A DNA stretch of 64,000 nucleotides, from positions 2,356,001 through 2,420,000 of the forward strand of contig JAGUCH010000003.1 of assembly GCA_019096065.1 (NCBI GenBank), in the 5' to 3' direction. The notes under the pieces were generated by a model. The model had not been told where the DNA came from. It saw only the letters and a list, made by a program, of their open reading frames with translations, and made no database searches. This document shows positions 52,602 through 63,366 of the stretch, piece by piece. The DNA is from Paracyclopina nana (taxonomy: Eukaryota; Arthropoda; Copepoda; Cyclopoida; Cyclopettidae). A program made the translations under genes and the position numbers. The stretch's first letter is position 1; each line of letters begins with the position of its first letter.

Positions 52602-53224
52602 CTTCTTTTATTTCCAAACGTTCGCTTCTCTCTTTAAGTTTTGTTATGATTACTGAAAAGTTGCGAAACTGAGGGTTCCAATCTAAGCCGAGATTATCTA
52701 TAGTGCATAAGATTGAATTTAAAATGTTGACCTTCTGAAAATGTGGCTCAATTTTTGGCTATTTTCCAATGAATTTTTGAAAAATTAATGACCAAAATAT
52801 AGCTTTTAAACAACACTTTTGCTATGTTGCACGAAAATAGGCTAGAAATGTCGTGCACAGCGTCTTAGATTTCATTGCTCGGTTCCGCATCGTAAAGTTA
52901 TTAGACATACTTTATATGCTATCTTCTCAATTTTGGCTTTTTTCTAGAGCCTTTGCTATTATTCATTAATTAAAGAGAAAAAACTTTGTTTACATTCCAA
53001 TTTCATGATTCGCATGATTCATCACCAGTTGTCTCACCGAAAATCCTGATAAACTGTTTAGTGGAGTTATCGCCGTGCCATTAAGCTTGGTGTATTAGTG
53101 CAAAAAGCATGGATTAGCGTTCAAGATTGGTCATGTTGAAACTCACCTCGTCACTGCCAAAGCAACAGCTGCCGCTATTGATTAACCGGGACAAGACAGG
53201 TACTTTTATCGATTTCATTCAAGC
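52602..53224. other. Bidirectional promoter region BUD31 / TBCE
   Basis: 622 bp between divergent housekeeping genes, AT-rich, no repeats or ORFs recognised. The TBCE leader may have an upstream start in the ATG at about 53109; it is not in the TBCE frame. Confidence 0.4.
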
Positions 53225-54772
53225 ATGATGACGGCATTCAAACTCGGGCAAAGAGTTTTTGACCCCATTGCCAAGGCAAGAGGCACTGTCAAATTCCTTG
53301 GAGAATTGGAAGGCACCAAAGGACTCTGGGTTGGCATTGATTGGGACAACCCGAATCGTGGAAAACACGATGGTAGCCACAATGGCAAAAGGTACTTTGA
53401 GACAGCCGCTCCTACTTCCGGCTCGTTTGTCAGAGAAGCCAAGGTGTCAGCTGGAATTTCGTTTGAAAAGTCGGTGGAAGAACGCTATGGAGCTTCCGCT
53501 GATGCTGACCCAGAAGAAATTGAGAGCATCAGACGTGACATCAACGCGCCTTTTGTAGAGCTTGTCGGGTTTGATAAGGTCAACGAAGCGCAGAGCAACT
53601 TTGCTCAGCTGAAAACCATATCCGTGAGAGACTTGGGTGTCTCCCATGCTGGTGACAACTTGGCCACCTTTGTCAAGTCTGTGACTGTGCTGGACCTAGC
53701 CGAAAACCTTTTTGACTCGTGGGATGATTTGGCTGGAATTTGTAAGCAACTGAGTCGGCTCAAAACGCTAAACGTGACTGAAAATCGGCTGAAAATGCCT
53801 GCAAATCCGGAGGATATGAAAGCAGCTTTTGCTGGCCTCAATACTCTCTTCATGGGTAAAATGGGCTACAACTGGAGTCAATGCCAAGATATTCTGCAGT
53901 ACATGGCAAGTTTGCAAGGATTCCAAGCCTACTACAACAATATCACATCCATCGATAGCTTCTGCACCACCAATACTCTGATTGAGATCAATTTAAGCGG
54001 AAATCCCTTAAAGTCATGGGACAATGTGAACATGTTCTCCAAATTGCCACGACTTCAGAGATTGGCCGTCAATGACTGCGAAATCGAAAAGATCACCATC
54101 AACAAGGATGATCCAGGATTTCCTGCATTGAGTGCTCTGCAAATCCTGGGCAACAAGGTATCTGACTGGCAATCATTGTCATCTCTTGGGATGCTACCAA
54201 GTTTGGTTGAGCTCAAGTGCAAAGACAATCCTATAGTAGAGTCCGAATCGGCTCAAACTGCCCGTCAACTGGTGATAGCTTCCATTGCCAAGTTAAAAGT
54301 GGTCAATGGCACTGAAGTGGAAAAGGCTGAACGGTATGGCGCTGAAGTGGACTACTTGAAGAAGCAGGGCCTGGAATATTTGGCAGCTCTCAAAGATGAA
54401 GCGAAACTCGCAGAATTCAAAGTGAAATATCCCCGCTATGAGGAATTGGTAAAGAAATATGGAGCTCCTGAAGAATCAGAGTTGAGAGTGATTGACTCTA
54501 GTCTCAAGGCCAACCTATTAAAAGTGAACATCATTTGCCCTGATGATGATCAAGCTAAACCCTTGACCAAGTCATTACCTCCAGCCATGGTTTTGGCCAA
54601 GCTCAGAGGACTATTGACCCGAATGATCAAGTCAGCCAAAGGCAAGAACTTGGTGCTCAGCTACACAAGTGCAAAGCAGCCCGAGTTTGAAGTGCCTCTG
54701 GATAATGACATGCGAGACCTGTTTTTCTACAACATTGAGAGTGGCGATAGAATCTTGGTTCGCTGGTCTTGA
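53225..54772 (+). CDS. TBCE: Tubulin-folding cofactor E
   Basis: One uninterrupted exon of 515 residues (human 527). An N-terminal CAP-Gly domain (about 5-75; GTKGLWVGIDWDNPNRGKHD and GKRYF) binds the tubulin tail. A leucine-rich repeat section (about 130-345; VTVLDLAENLFDSW, LIEINLSGNPLKSW) is followed by a C-terminal ubiquitin-like domain (about 430-515; GDRILVRWS). TBCE takes part in assembling alpha/beta-tubulin dimers with cofactors C and D. Lack of introns in a gene this long is notable, but all domains are intact, so it is not a retrocopy that decayed. PGS1 starts 156 bp further on the same strand. Confidence 0.95.
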   Translation: MMTAFKLGQRVFDPIAKARGTVKFLGELEGTKGLWVGIDWDNPNRGKHDGSHNGKRYFETAAPTSGSFVREAKVSAGISFEKSVEERYGASADADPEEIESIRRDINAPFVELVGFDKVNEAQSNFAQLKTISVRDLGVSHAGDNLATFVKSVTVLDLAENLFDSWDDLAGICKQLSRLKTLNVTENRLKMPANPEDMKAAFAGLNTLFMGKMGYNWSQCQDILQYMASLQGFQAYYNNITSIDSFCTTNTLIEINLSGNPLKSWDNVNMFSKLPRLQRLAVNDCEIEKITINKDDPGFPALSALQILGNKVSDWQSLSSLGMLPSLVELKCKDNPIVESESAQTARQLVIASIAKLKVVNGTEVEKAERYGAEVDYLKKQGLEYLAALKDEAKLAEFKVKYPRYEELVKKYGAPEESELRVIDSSLKANLLKVNIICPDDDQAKPLTKSLPPAMVLAKLRGLLTRMIKSAKGKNLVLSYTSAKQPEFEVPLDNDMRDLFFYNIESGDRILVRWS

Positions 54773-54879
54773 ATTTTCATGTGATTTTAATGCCTCACCA
54801 CTTACACTAATGATATTTACACATAAAAGTAGGAATTAAAAACAAATAATTTGAAATATAACACTCAATTTTCGCATCC

Positions 54880-54896
54880 TTCATCTACTTTGTCAG
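54880..54896 (+). promoter_or_regulatory. Splice-acceptor-like tract between TBCE and PGS1
   Basis: TTCATCTACTTTGTCAG (AG at 54895-54896) lies 32 bp before the PGS1 ATG, with no matching donor visible in the 156-bp gap. An ATTAAA (54835) earlier in the gap could be the TBCE poly(A) signal. The set-up resembles an operon gap with trans-splice acceptor, or the acceptor of a hidden upstream PGS1 exon. Confidence 0.45.
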
Positions 54897-54928
54897 GTTT
54901 CCGGCTCTTTAGTGCCAAGCCTTTGAAG

Positions 54929-56371
54929 ATGGACAATTTGGCCTTTCTCGGTGATGTGGCCCCTGGCTTTGCAGTTAGAGGCAGCCAAGTGAGAGTGCTC
55001 ACCGAGCCTTCAGAATTCTATAGCCAACTTTGTGCCAGAGCAGAACGAGCTCAATCAAGAATTGCCATGGCTGCACTCTACCTTGGAACTGGAGACAAGG
55101 CTCAGCAGTTGGTGGAGTCGGTGCGAAAAAGCCTCGTCTCAAGTGAGGGCAAAACAAAGACTATTTTTCTTTTGGACTACTGTCGTGGCAACAGAAACGT
55201 GGAAGGAAAAAGCTCCTGCACCATGTTGCAGCCTCTCCTGCAAGAATACAGAGTAAAAATTAATTGAATTTCTGGAAGCATGGCTAATTTGAATTTTTAG
55301 GATGCTTGCACAGTGAGCCTATTTCACACCCCGAATCTCAGAGGCATTTGGAAGAAACTTATTCCTGGCAAGTATAACGAGACGATTGGACTGCAACATT
55401 GCAAGCTGTATGTCTTTGATGATACAGTGTTGATGAGTGGTGCCAACCTCAGCACTGACTACTTCACCAACAGACAAGACAGATACATCCTGATAGAAGA
55501 TTGTGCTCCATTGGCTGACTTTTGCGAGGGATTGGTGCACAAGATCTCTGAGTTTTCATTAGAGCTTCAAAACGACGGCAGCTTTAAAATGCCATCAACA
55601 TGGAAAGGTGGTCATCCTTACAAGGGAGACTACGACACATTTATCAAAGCTGCAAGATCTAGCATTAATAATTGGCTGTCCAGCCAACACCAAGAGCATA
55701 AATTGGCTTATGATAGCAAGACCTCTTTGTTTGATAGAAGTGAAAACGGGGCTGACACATGGATATTCCCCTCTATCCAAATGGGCCATTTTGGTATTAG
55801 GCATGACAGCATGCTTACCACCAAGCTATTGGAATCTGGGACAGAAGGCTCCAAGTTCAAGTTTGCCACTGGTTACTTCAACATAACGAGAGATTACCAA
55901 CGCGTCATTGCAAAAAGCTCCTCAGTGTTTGACATTTTGTGCGCTCATCAAAAAGCCAATGGATTTTATGGAGCTCGTTTCCCCATTGGTGGCATTCCTC
56001 ATGCATATTCCCTGATATCGAGGCAGTTTCTTCAATCAGTGCAACATTCTTTAAGCCGGGTCAGAATGTTTGAATACTTCAGGCCAGGTTGGACATTTCA
56101 TGCCAAAGGCCTCTGGTTTTACGCACCAAGCTCCAATCTTCCTGTAGCCACAATGATAGGATCAACTAATTATGGCTACCGCTCAGTGGAGAAAGACCTT
56201 GAAACCAACTTGACTATAGTAACTACCAATAAGCAACTTCAAGAAGCTCTGGAAGCTGAACAAAAAAGACTGTTCAACACTGCTGAGGTTGTGACCATGA
56301 AACACTTTGAAGAGAACCCCACACCTTTGTGGGTGAAATGTGTCGTTGGCCTATTTCGAAAGCTATTTTAG
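54929..56371 (+). CDS. PGS1: CDP-diacylglycerol--glycerol-3-phosphate 3-phosphatidyltransferase
   Basis: Two exons, 54929-55252 and 55301-56371, give 464 residues. It is a phospholipase-D-superfamily enzyme with HKD motif 1 at His141-x-Lys143-x4-Asp148 (HCKLYVFDD) and a second, family-typical motif FHAKGLWFY. Strong blocks are VSLFHTPNLRGIW, SGANLSTDYFTNRQDRY, ATGYFN and MIGSTNYGYRS. PGS1 makes phosphatidylglycerophosphate in mitochondria, the first step towards cardiolipin. No mitochondrial presequence follows the ATG used (MDNLAFLGDVAPG), although the frame stays open upstream without an ATG. The true N-terminus may come from an upstream exon, or start at a non-AUG codon. Confidence 0.92.
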
Positions 56372-56976
56372 GATACTTGTTATCAGTCAATTATAGGCAT
56401 GTGAGCAACTCCACAAAAAAGCATTTAATTAGAAGCCTCTAAGATAGTTACTTTTATAATTAACTGGTTGGATCAAAACAATTTGTACAAAATGTGTCAT
56501 CAAAACAATGTTTATTTAATTGGGATATCATAGCAAGTTGTGATTTAGTGACTGCATCTTAGGAGAATGAATAACATAAAATTGTATCATTGAGAAATAC
56601 TAATGCAAATGCAATGATACAGATTTCTTAGGTTCCCTAAGATACAAATTGTTATATTCAAAGCTGCCTAGTAAAATTAAGCTGTAAGATACATTTAGCT
56701 TTTGGGGAAGGATAAATCTCGAAATCATGAAAAAATGGCCGTTTTAATCCTGTGGACTTTTTTTTGCTAGAAATCACAATTCTTCGAGTTAGGCTTTTTA
56801 GCGAGGTTGCGCTATTTTTTGAAGGCATATTATTCCCGCGAAATGACGCAATCCGCGGCAATTGAAGGTTTACTTTGAAAAATGTAAACAATTCTTAACT
56901 TTTGCGTGTAATTGATCTAATTCAGAAAAGTGACGATTAGTGAAGTTGAGTGGGTTTATCATTTAGATGGATTAGA
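56372..56976. other. Intergenic region between PGS1 and the RNF8-like gene
   Basis: AT-rich; no recognised ORF, RNA or repeat. Presumed to contain the PGS1 poly(A) site and the RNF8-like promoter. Confidence 0.4.
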
Positions 56977-59002
56977 ATGGAAGTTTGCATAGTGAGCCTG
57001 GGGCCAAAGTCTCGGCGGCTTCATTCTCGATTAAATCTCCATTTTGACAGTAACCGCGAATTCGTGATAGGACGCAACAGAGATGCTCAGCTTATGATTC
57101 TTGACGTTAATGTTTCTAGAAAGCATTGCTCAATAAATTACTCGCAAAATTCGGGCTTTACTATCCAAGACAACAAGGTAATAGTAATTTCATTTTGCTT
57201 TTCATTTTTATATCAATTCTTTGGTTTCAGAGCACAAATGGAGTGTTTGTGAATGGAAGAAAAATTCATCCGGAAAAGCCTCACAATTTGAAACATTTGG
57301 ACAAATTTACGCTTAGCGCTGATAAAACCTATGAATGGAGGTTTGAAGTGCTCTCAAATATGAAGTATATGTTCTTATGGCAATTCCATTAGAGCACTAG
57401 CATTAAAATTCATTTTTAGGCCGGATTTGGATGCAATCATCAAGATGGAAATTTCCAAAGCTGAGGAGAAAATTGAAGCCGAAAAGAAAGACTTGGAGGC
57501 AAAAGTTGCCAAAGAGAAGGCTGAACAAGAAAAATTGCGATTAGAAAAAGAGCAGCTCATGCTCGAGATGGCCAAAAAGCGTGAAGAGTTTGAAGCTGCT
57601 CAAAAATTAGAGTACATTGAATTTGAAAAGAAGCTATTTGCCACCAAAGAGCTGGCTGACAAGCAACGAGTAGAATTTGAGCAAAAACTCCAAGAAGAAA
57701 TGAAAGTTTTCAACGAGAAAAATGCTGAAACGGAGTCTGTAATGGGGGAAAAGATCCGTGAAAGCGAGGCAAAAATGGCAGAATTGCTGCACGAGCGAGC
57801 CGCTAGCCTTGAAGCTTTTAAAAAAGAAAAGGAGAAAATGGAAATGGCCATGCAAGAGGAGAAGAGAAAGTATGAGGAACAAATCAAAGATATGACAGAA
57901 AGCAAAGAAAAGATTCAGCAAGAATTTGCTGAAAAAATTCAACAAGCCCAGTTATGCTATGAACGTGCTGTGGAGCTTGAGAAAAATGAGCGAGAAGAGG
58001 AGCGGCAGAAAATGATTGAAGAGTTGCACGCCAAAGAGCAGAAAATTTCACAATTAAAAGACTTAATTAAAGGTAGCGTTTTTCAAGGTATTGCATATTG
58101 GTATATTAATTAGCTGCATTTATTCATACTTTTCATAGACAAGCACGAGGGTGACGAAAATGCTTTGAAACAAGGACGATTGAAGCTTTTGAAAAGCTGC
58201 AACGAAGAGCTTAAATGTACAGTTTGTGACGAGCTATTCGTGACGGTGAGAGTTTCTCTACCTGGGTATTCTGGGCTTTTTGGCATCTAGCTGTTCAGCT
58301 TCCTTAACTTCCTACTTACGAAATTTTAATTTCTTCTCATGCAGCCAATGACGTTAAACTGTGGCCATGTTTTTTGCCAATTCTGTATAAAGGAGTGGGA
58401 ATTTAAGTGCGACACAAAAGCAAAGTTCACATGTCCGAACTGTCGCGAGTTGGTCACAACTCAAGTGCGTTCGCTACACATTGAAAATCTCATCTCTGCG
58501 CTGTTCCGAGATGTTGACGTATCGCTGATTGAAGACCGCAAAACGTTGGTCCAAGAACGTCAGGCAGAAATTGAGAAAGCGGCTGCAAACAAAAAGAAGG
58601 CCAAGAAGCCCTCGAAAAAGGCAACTAGAAACATTCGCGAATGGGCCCAAAGATCTGAGGAGCCCCGAACTTCGAATGAGATCACGTAATTACTTATTTG
58701 ACATTGATTTCACTTAAAAGCATTGACTGTCTAAAACTAGGCATTATTCAATCACAGATGACTCGGATGGTACGACTTCATCTTCATCTAGTTCAGATGA
58801 CGATTCAAATACTTCCAGTAGTAGCCCAGATGACGATTCTGATGCTAGTGTTGAAGGTGTGGATGGCTCGTACTATGGAGGATATGGATCATGCTACAAT
58901 TGTGGTATGCTATGCATGATGTCTACATAAGCAGTGGCTCCCATTTTTTTCATTTCAGGCCGTCGCGGGCATTGGGCTCCTGGATGCCCTGAATTGCAGT
59001 AA
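56977..59002 (+). CDS. RNF8-like E3 ubiquitin ligase (FHA, coiled coil, RING, zinc knuckle)
   Basis: Seven exons, 56977-57177, 57231-57364, 57420-58072, 58139-58245, 58345-58685, 58741-58904 and 58959-59002, give 547 residues. The FHA domain (about 15-95) has FVIGRNRDAQLMI, VSRKHCSI and NGVFVNGRKI, the phosphothreonine-binding signature. A very long coiled coil follows (about 115-330). The C3HC4 RING starts at Cys356 (CTVCDEL; CGHVFCQFCIKEW; CPNCRE). An acidic/Ser tail ends in a CCHC knuckle CYNCGRRGHWAPGC. RNF8 reads phosphorylated MDC1 at DNA breaks and ubiquitinates histones H1/H2A; CHFR is the alternative FHA-RING family but lacks this layout. The C-terminal knuckle, added by a 44-bp last exon, is absent from vertebrate RNF8. 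Confidence 0.88.
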
Positions 59003-60085
59003 ACGCATTGCATTGTGATGCTATTTATATAGAATACAACTTTATTAGCTAGCTTCTTTACACTGACCATTTAAGAATGTTTCTTTGAATATCTGGGCAG
59101 CTGAACCATTGCATAGCAGACTCAAAGCACAAGTAAGCCGGAAAAGTGGTCTTCTCCACGAACTGAGAGATCCAGTGCAGAGATGAGGCAAGAATTTGGA
59201 AAATATTCCAAATGAAACAGTTTGAGGCCTTGGAAGGCTATGTCAAAAGTTGTGATGCTGTCCATGATTCTTTCTCGAATGATTTGAAACCTTTCTGCTT
59301 GGGTTTGTGCTCCTCTCTTACATTTATAGTTTCATTTTGCACGCAGTAGGTTGGTAACGCGCGAGTAAATGCTACTCTAAGCAATAGGCTATTATATTAT
59401 AAGATGAGAGAGTAGCTAGACTGAAATATATATTTTTCTTCAATATCTGTTGTTGACCTGAATCCTAATTTTGCAACGCTCGGTGCCAGAGGCTTATACA
59501 ATTTCAACGTGTGTGTTAAAATGTTAATAACTTCACCATTCGGACGCTTTTAGTTTTTTGTTTAAAAATTTTTTTAATTTATCACCAGGAGATAGAAGCA
59601 ATAAGCTTTCCGAAAACATATACAGTCTGTTGTTCAAGCAAGAGGTACTTGTCCTTGGAAAGATCAAATAAAGTCTAATGAATAAAGGATCTATACTTGT
59701 CAAACGTCAATCAGCTGTCAAAACTTGACCAGCGCGGTAAAATCGGTAGTAGAGCGTCACAATCGGTAAAAGGAGCCTTAGCAGGCTTGGACTTGATGAA
59801 CAAAGGCCAAAGTAGAGGCCCCCCTCGTTGGGGAGCAATGGCGGCCTTCAAGGACGAAGAATAGTAGATCTATCTCGTTCAAAGGTAATACAGCAAGTGA
59901 TTTATTCTAGGCAGAAAAGACGCTAGCTCAGTCAGCTAGCGCCCGCGCATTTCAGCGCTACCAGACCAAAACCCCCCTCCGGCCTTTGTTGGCAAAGGCC
60001 GTCAGGTTCGATAGATACAAATAGTTGAATATAATGATCGTTGGCTAATGAATTCTTGCAATTCTTGTGCGATTAGCCCCAAACC
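59003..60085. other. RNF8 3' flank and unresolved LTR region of the second BEL/Pao-type element
   Basis: From about 59700 the base composition rises and the sequence probably belongs to the 3' LTR/UTR of the element whose ORFs follow. On the minus strand AATAAA is at 59906-59901. The LTR edges cannot be set because the partner LTR lies outside the window; a TGTCAAACG at 59698 is one candidate edge. Confidence 0.45.
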
Positions 60086-63000
60086 TTAGCAGGGAACAAT
60101 GGTCAGGGGGACGCTGGCTTCGTCAGGGGTGCTCCCCTTGCCCACCGTGACAACAGTAGCGTAGTTGCCTTCAGGAGTTCGCCGCCAGGTAAAATCCAAA
60201 CACGTAACAAGGCTCAGCGTGTAACAATTGAATAGGGCACACGCCGCGAAATCATTTATCAATGTCATAAATGGGACGCGTTGATGCTGCCATGCCTCGT
60301 GGCCGAGGGCGCCGCAAGATTTGCATCTGGCCTTCATCATAGGGCAAACTTTCAAGACATGATCCTTGCCCCGGCAGCGTGGATAAACGCATCGGACGTT
60401 AATTTTTTGGCACGCCGGCTTCTTGAATTTTGGCAAAGGCCGTCCGTCAGTATCGGCCTTGGCCGCGGCTGTAGCCAGCTTCCCATATTCTTGGCGGTGG
60501 GCGGACGATCCGCAGCGGCCGCAGTGATGAGGCGTTTCCAGACTCGCATCGAAACTCCCAACGATGACGTCGTGCAGAGTGAGCTCTGCAAGATCCTTGC
60601 CATTGGCGAGTTGCCTGAGCTCCGCCCTTAATTCGGGAGCTATCGCGTTGACGTCAATTGGCATAGGAAGCCCGGTCTTCAATGATTGATAGACAATCGA
60701 CGGCGAGTTGACCGACGTGATGTTCGGGCTGTGGACCATAAAAGCCGGTGCTGGCGACACATTGTCCTTCGTCATCCATTCGCCAATACCTAGCGGCCTG
60801 AACATTTCAGCCAACTTCGACGTGGAGTTGGCAAACCTCTGCTTGTTTTTGATGATGTCCAACAGCAGCAGGCAATAGCGATTAGCATCGCACTGGTCAT
60901 TGAGCTGCAACCTCTTCATCATCGTCGTGGCCATCCTCGTCAGGAGGATAGCGGGCAAGGCCACGTGATACCACGCGTACAAGAGCAGTCCGCCATGCCA
61001 TTGCGCCCATGGCCTCGAAAAATCGGCCTTGACGGCCCTCATCTGCACGAGACCGGCCTGAAGGACGACAGCCGGCGGTGGAGGCTCATCAGGGTGCTCC
61101 CTTTTCCACCGATCTTCATGGATCATGACGAATTTTGTGGGCAAACCCAGCTGCTCTGCCACATAGCTAGCGCCAGACTTGATTTTTGAGTGGTGAACTC
61201 CAGGCTGGGGATAAGCAATGCCTGCCAGATTCATCGCGTCACATACAGGGTAGCAAGGCACGTTCATTGCTCCCAATCTTCGTTGGTCATCGCTGACGGC
61301 GAACTGCAGCTTCCTTATCAGGGGCTCGTTCAACATCCTTTTCAACGGCTCGGGTATTTCAATACCACGAACATTGTCCGTCGCATGTCGCGCATTTATT
61401 AGCCCGCCATAGTTTACCTGCACCAGCAAGGCCACTCCATTCGGTGCAGCCGCAATGAAGGCTGTGAAGGCCTCGGGAGGTGGACGGGACTGGCCAAAGT
61501 CAGCAGCTTCATACGCCGCAGGCGTCCAATTTTCGGTGGCAATTATCATCCACAGATGCGCAGCAATGGATGAGAAGAACTCGCTCTCCATCAGGATCTT
61601 CTCCACCCGTCCCCACTGACTAGCGTCGTCGAGGGTGACCATATTCCTTCGACCATCCAGCATGCGCAGGTCAAAAGGGCCTTGAAGGCCAAGGCTGTCC
61701 TCAGTGGCTAGCGCCATCGGGTAGTAGGCCATGACTGCCACCTTGTCAATCCCATGATGGAGCGCATCTTTCTTGTCGGGCTTCGGGGGGAGCTTCGCAT
61801 CACAGAAGTCTTCTGGGCAGTCTGGCAAGGGCGTGGTGTTGGCCAGCCGGGCTCGGGCAATAGCGCAGGGCGGCACCACTTCGCTGGTCGCAATCGGGGC
61901 GGGGGGCGAGGCCAGCAAGGTTTCTGCTGCTCCTCCAACTGGGCTGAGTGCGCATAACAATCCTGCAGCTGAGTAGTCACGCAACTTCTCTGCTTCCGCG
62001 CCATGGGAGCCAAAGTCGTCAAATTCAAGCAGCCAGCTCAGAGCCCTGCCCTGGTCCCTTAGCGGGAAGGCTTGCATCAGCGATCGCAAGGCTGCTCCAT
62101 CGGGCCCCTCCTCTGGATTGACCGGTTCTCCAGTGCGGTATTGCTGTCGCACTCCCGCTAACAAACGGAAAATCCTGGAGCACTTCAAAAATCCATCCGT
62201 GGCGGCCTCTTTCATCTCTTCTGTTAGCTCCAGGTGGACGTCATTGCCAGGGTCCTTTGCCAGCTCCACCGCGTGTCTCTTGAACAAGACTGGGTGATTT
62301 GCCAACATCGTTTTTATAGGGTCTTGGCCGTCAGATAAGGCTGCCAAGCGTAGCGCATCTTTGTAGGGGGCATTCACCCGCCCCACTAACCTGGAAGTCT
62401 CCCTGCGCAGATCGTCAGGCAGGGCTGGGCCATAATCAGCTCTCCAACCCATGATGGCGACATTCCCAGACGCGTAAGCGGTAGCCCGCTTATAGTTGTC
62501 CATCTCCAATAATTCGTCCAGGTAGTAGGAGTACTCAAAACCCCAATCCCTGGCGAAACTTGCGGCACGGTCGTCCAGATCTTCGTCACGGGTGTTGGAG
62601 TGGAAGTCGTTGGCGCAGGCGTAGATCTCGGGCACGTCGCAGCCTGGAGCGAAGTACGCCCAATCGCTTGGCTCCTTGTGGCGGTTGACGTCGTAGAGCT
62701 TGCGAATTGGGTTGGGCCTCCGCGGGTCAAAATCTTCGTCCCAGGCAAACTCGGCCACCGGGGTAGCTTGCCTGCGTGCGGCTTGGTCCACTTCTTCTTC
62801 GCGCACCTCCCTAGCGGGTTGCTGCGTGTCCCGGGCTAGCAGCTGGCTTCGACGTTGCAAGGCCGTCCTTGCGCGGAATCTGGCTCCATCGGATGGCTCC
62901 CGAACATTTTCGTCGAACCTGAGAGCCCTAGCGGCTCTGGCAGGTGACCTCCTCCGGCTGGGTGACCTAGAACGGGTGCGTGAGCGACGTCTGGATTTGG

Positions 63001-63208
63001 AACGCTTAGCCTTGCGGCTGCGTGAGCGGGCCTCGCGGCCTCTTTCATACCTTCCTTCGGGGCGGTCCCGTGGGTTCCTTGGTGGGGTGGCAGGAGTAGC
63101 CTCCTGCCTATCCTCCTCCAGGATGCCGTCATCGCGTTGATCGTCAATTAGCAGCGCGTCATCATCGTCCATTCTTGTATTTTCGGGCGCTGGATTTCGT
63201 TCGGCCAT
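60086..63208 (-). CDS. Post-pol Gag-like ORF with zinc knuckles, second BEL/Pao-type element
   Basis: 1,040 residues from the ATG at 63208 (AAAATGGCC context), the first start after the pol stop; the frame is open further upstream but there overlaps pol. The start is acidic (MDDDDALLIDDQRDD). An RS-rich block (about 70-115; SKSRRRSRTRSRSPSRRRS) precedes a large, probably helical core without known motifs (about 150-880). Near the end are three zinc-finger-like motifs: CGRCGSSAH, CVYPRCRGKDHVLKVC and CKSCGALGHEAWQH. Zinc knuckles are typical of Gag, yet this ORF follows pol, where an envelope would be expected. No signal peptide or membrane anchor is seen. The stretch is clearly GC-richer than the host genes. 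I do not recognise the core domain. Confidence 0.85.
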   Translation of the reverse strand: MAERNPAPENTRMDDDDALLIDDQRDDGILEEDRQEATPATPPRNPRDRPEGRYERGREARSRSRKAKRSKSRRRSRTRSRSPSRRRSPARAARALRFDENVREPSDGARFRARTALQRRSQLLARDTQQPAREVREEEVDQAARRQATPVAEFAWDEDFDPRRPNPIRKLYDVNRHKEPSDWAYFAPGCDVPEIYACANDFHSNTRDEDLDDRAASFARDWGFEYSYYLDELLEMDNYKRATAYASGNVAIMGWRADYGPALPDDLRRETSRLVGRVNAPYKDALRLAALSDGQDPIKTMLANHPVLFKRHAVELAKDPGNDVHLELTEEMKEAATDGFLKCSRIFRLLAGVRQQYRTGEPVNPEEGPDGAALRSLMQAFPLRDQGRALSWLLEFDDFGSHGAEAEKLRDYSAAGLLCALSPVGGAAETLLASPPAPIATSEVVPPCAIARARLANTTPLPDCPEDFCDAKLPPKPDKKDALHHGIDKVAVMAYYPMALATEDSLGLQGPFDLRMLDGRRNMVTLDDASQWGRVEKILMESEFFSSIAAHLWMIIATENWTPAAYEAADFGQSRPPPEAFTAFIAAAPNGVALLVQVNYGGLINARHATDNVRGIEIPEPLKRMLNEPLIRKLQFAVSDDQRRLGAMNVPCYPVCDAMNLAGIAYPQPGVHHSKIKSGASYVAEQLGLPTKFVMIHEDRWKREHPDEPPPPAVVLQAGLVQMRAVKADFSRPWAQWHGGLLLYAWYHVALPAILLTRMATTMMKRLQLNDQCDANRYCLLLLDIIKNKQRFANSTSKLAEMFRPLGIGEWMTKDNVSPAPAFMVHSPNITSVNSPSIVYQSLKTGLPMPIDVNAIAPELRAELRQLANGKDLAELTLHDVIVGSFDASLETPHHCGRCGSSAHRQEYGKLATAAAKADTDGRPLPKFKKPACQKINVRCVYPRCRGKDHVLKVCPMMKARCKSCGALGHEAWQHQRVPFMTLINDFAACALFNCYTLSLVTCLDFTWRRTPEGNYATVVTVGKGSTPDEASVPLTIVPC

Positions 63209-63366
63209 TTTGGGAACTTGGACCAGTGATCCGGAAATGAGTTTTTGGCTGAGCTTCACGGCGAGTTTATTTTCAAATCGATTTGTATTTATTTTGCGCC
63301 TTCTCTTTTGGGGCAGTGCGCCCCCCTCGTAACGGAGTGCTGAGCAAGGTCTTGCGCTCCAATGAG

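Noticed and set aside
63209-63366. Separate promoter for the post-pol ORF of the second element
   Set aside because: Only an AAATAAATA-like stretch is present and no initiator at suitable distance.
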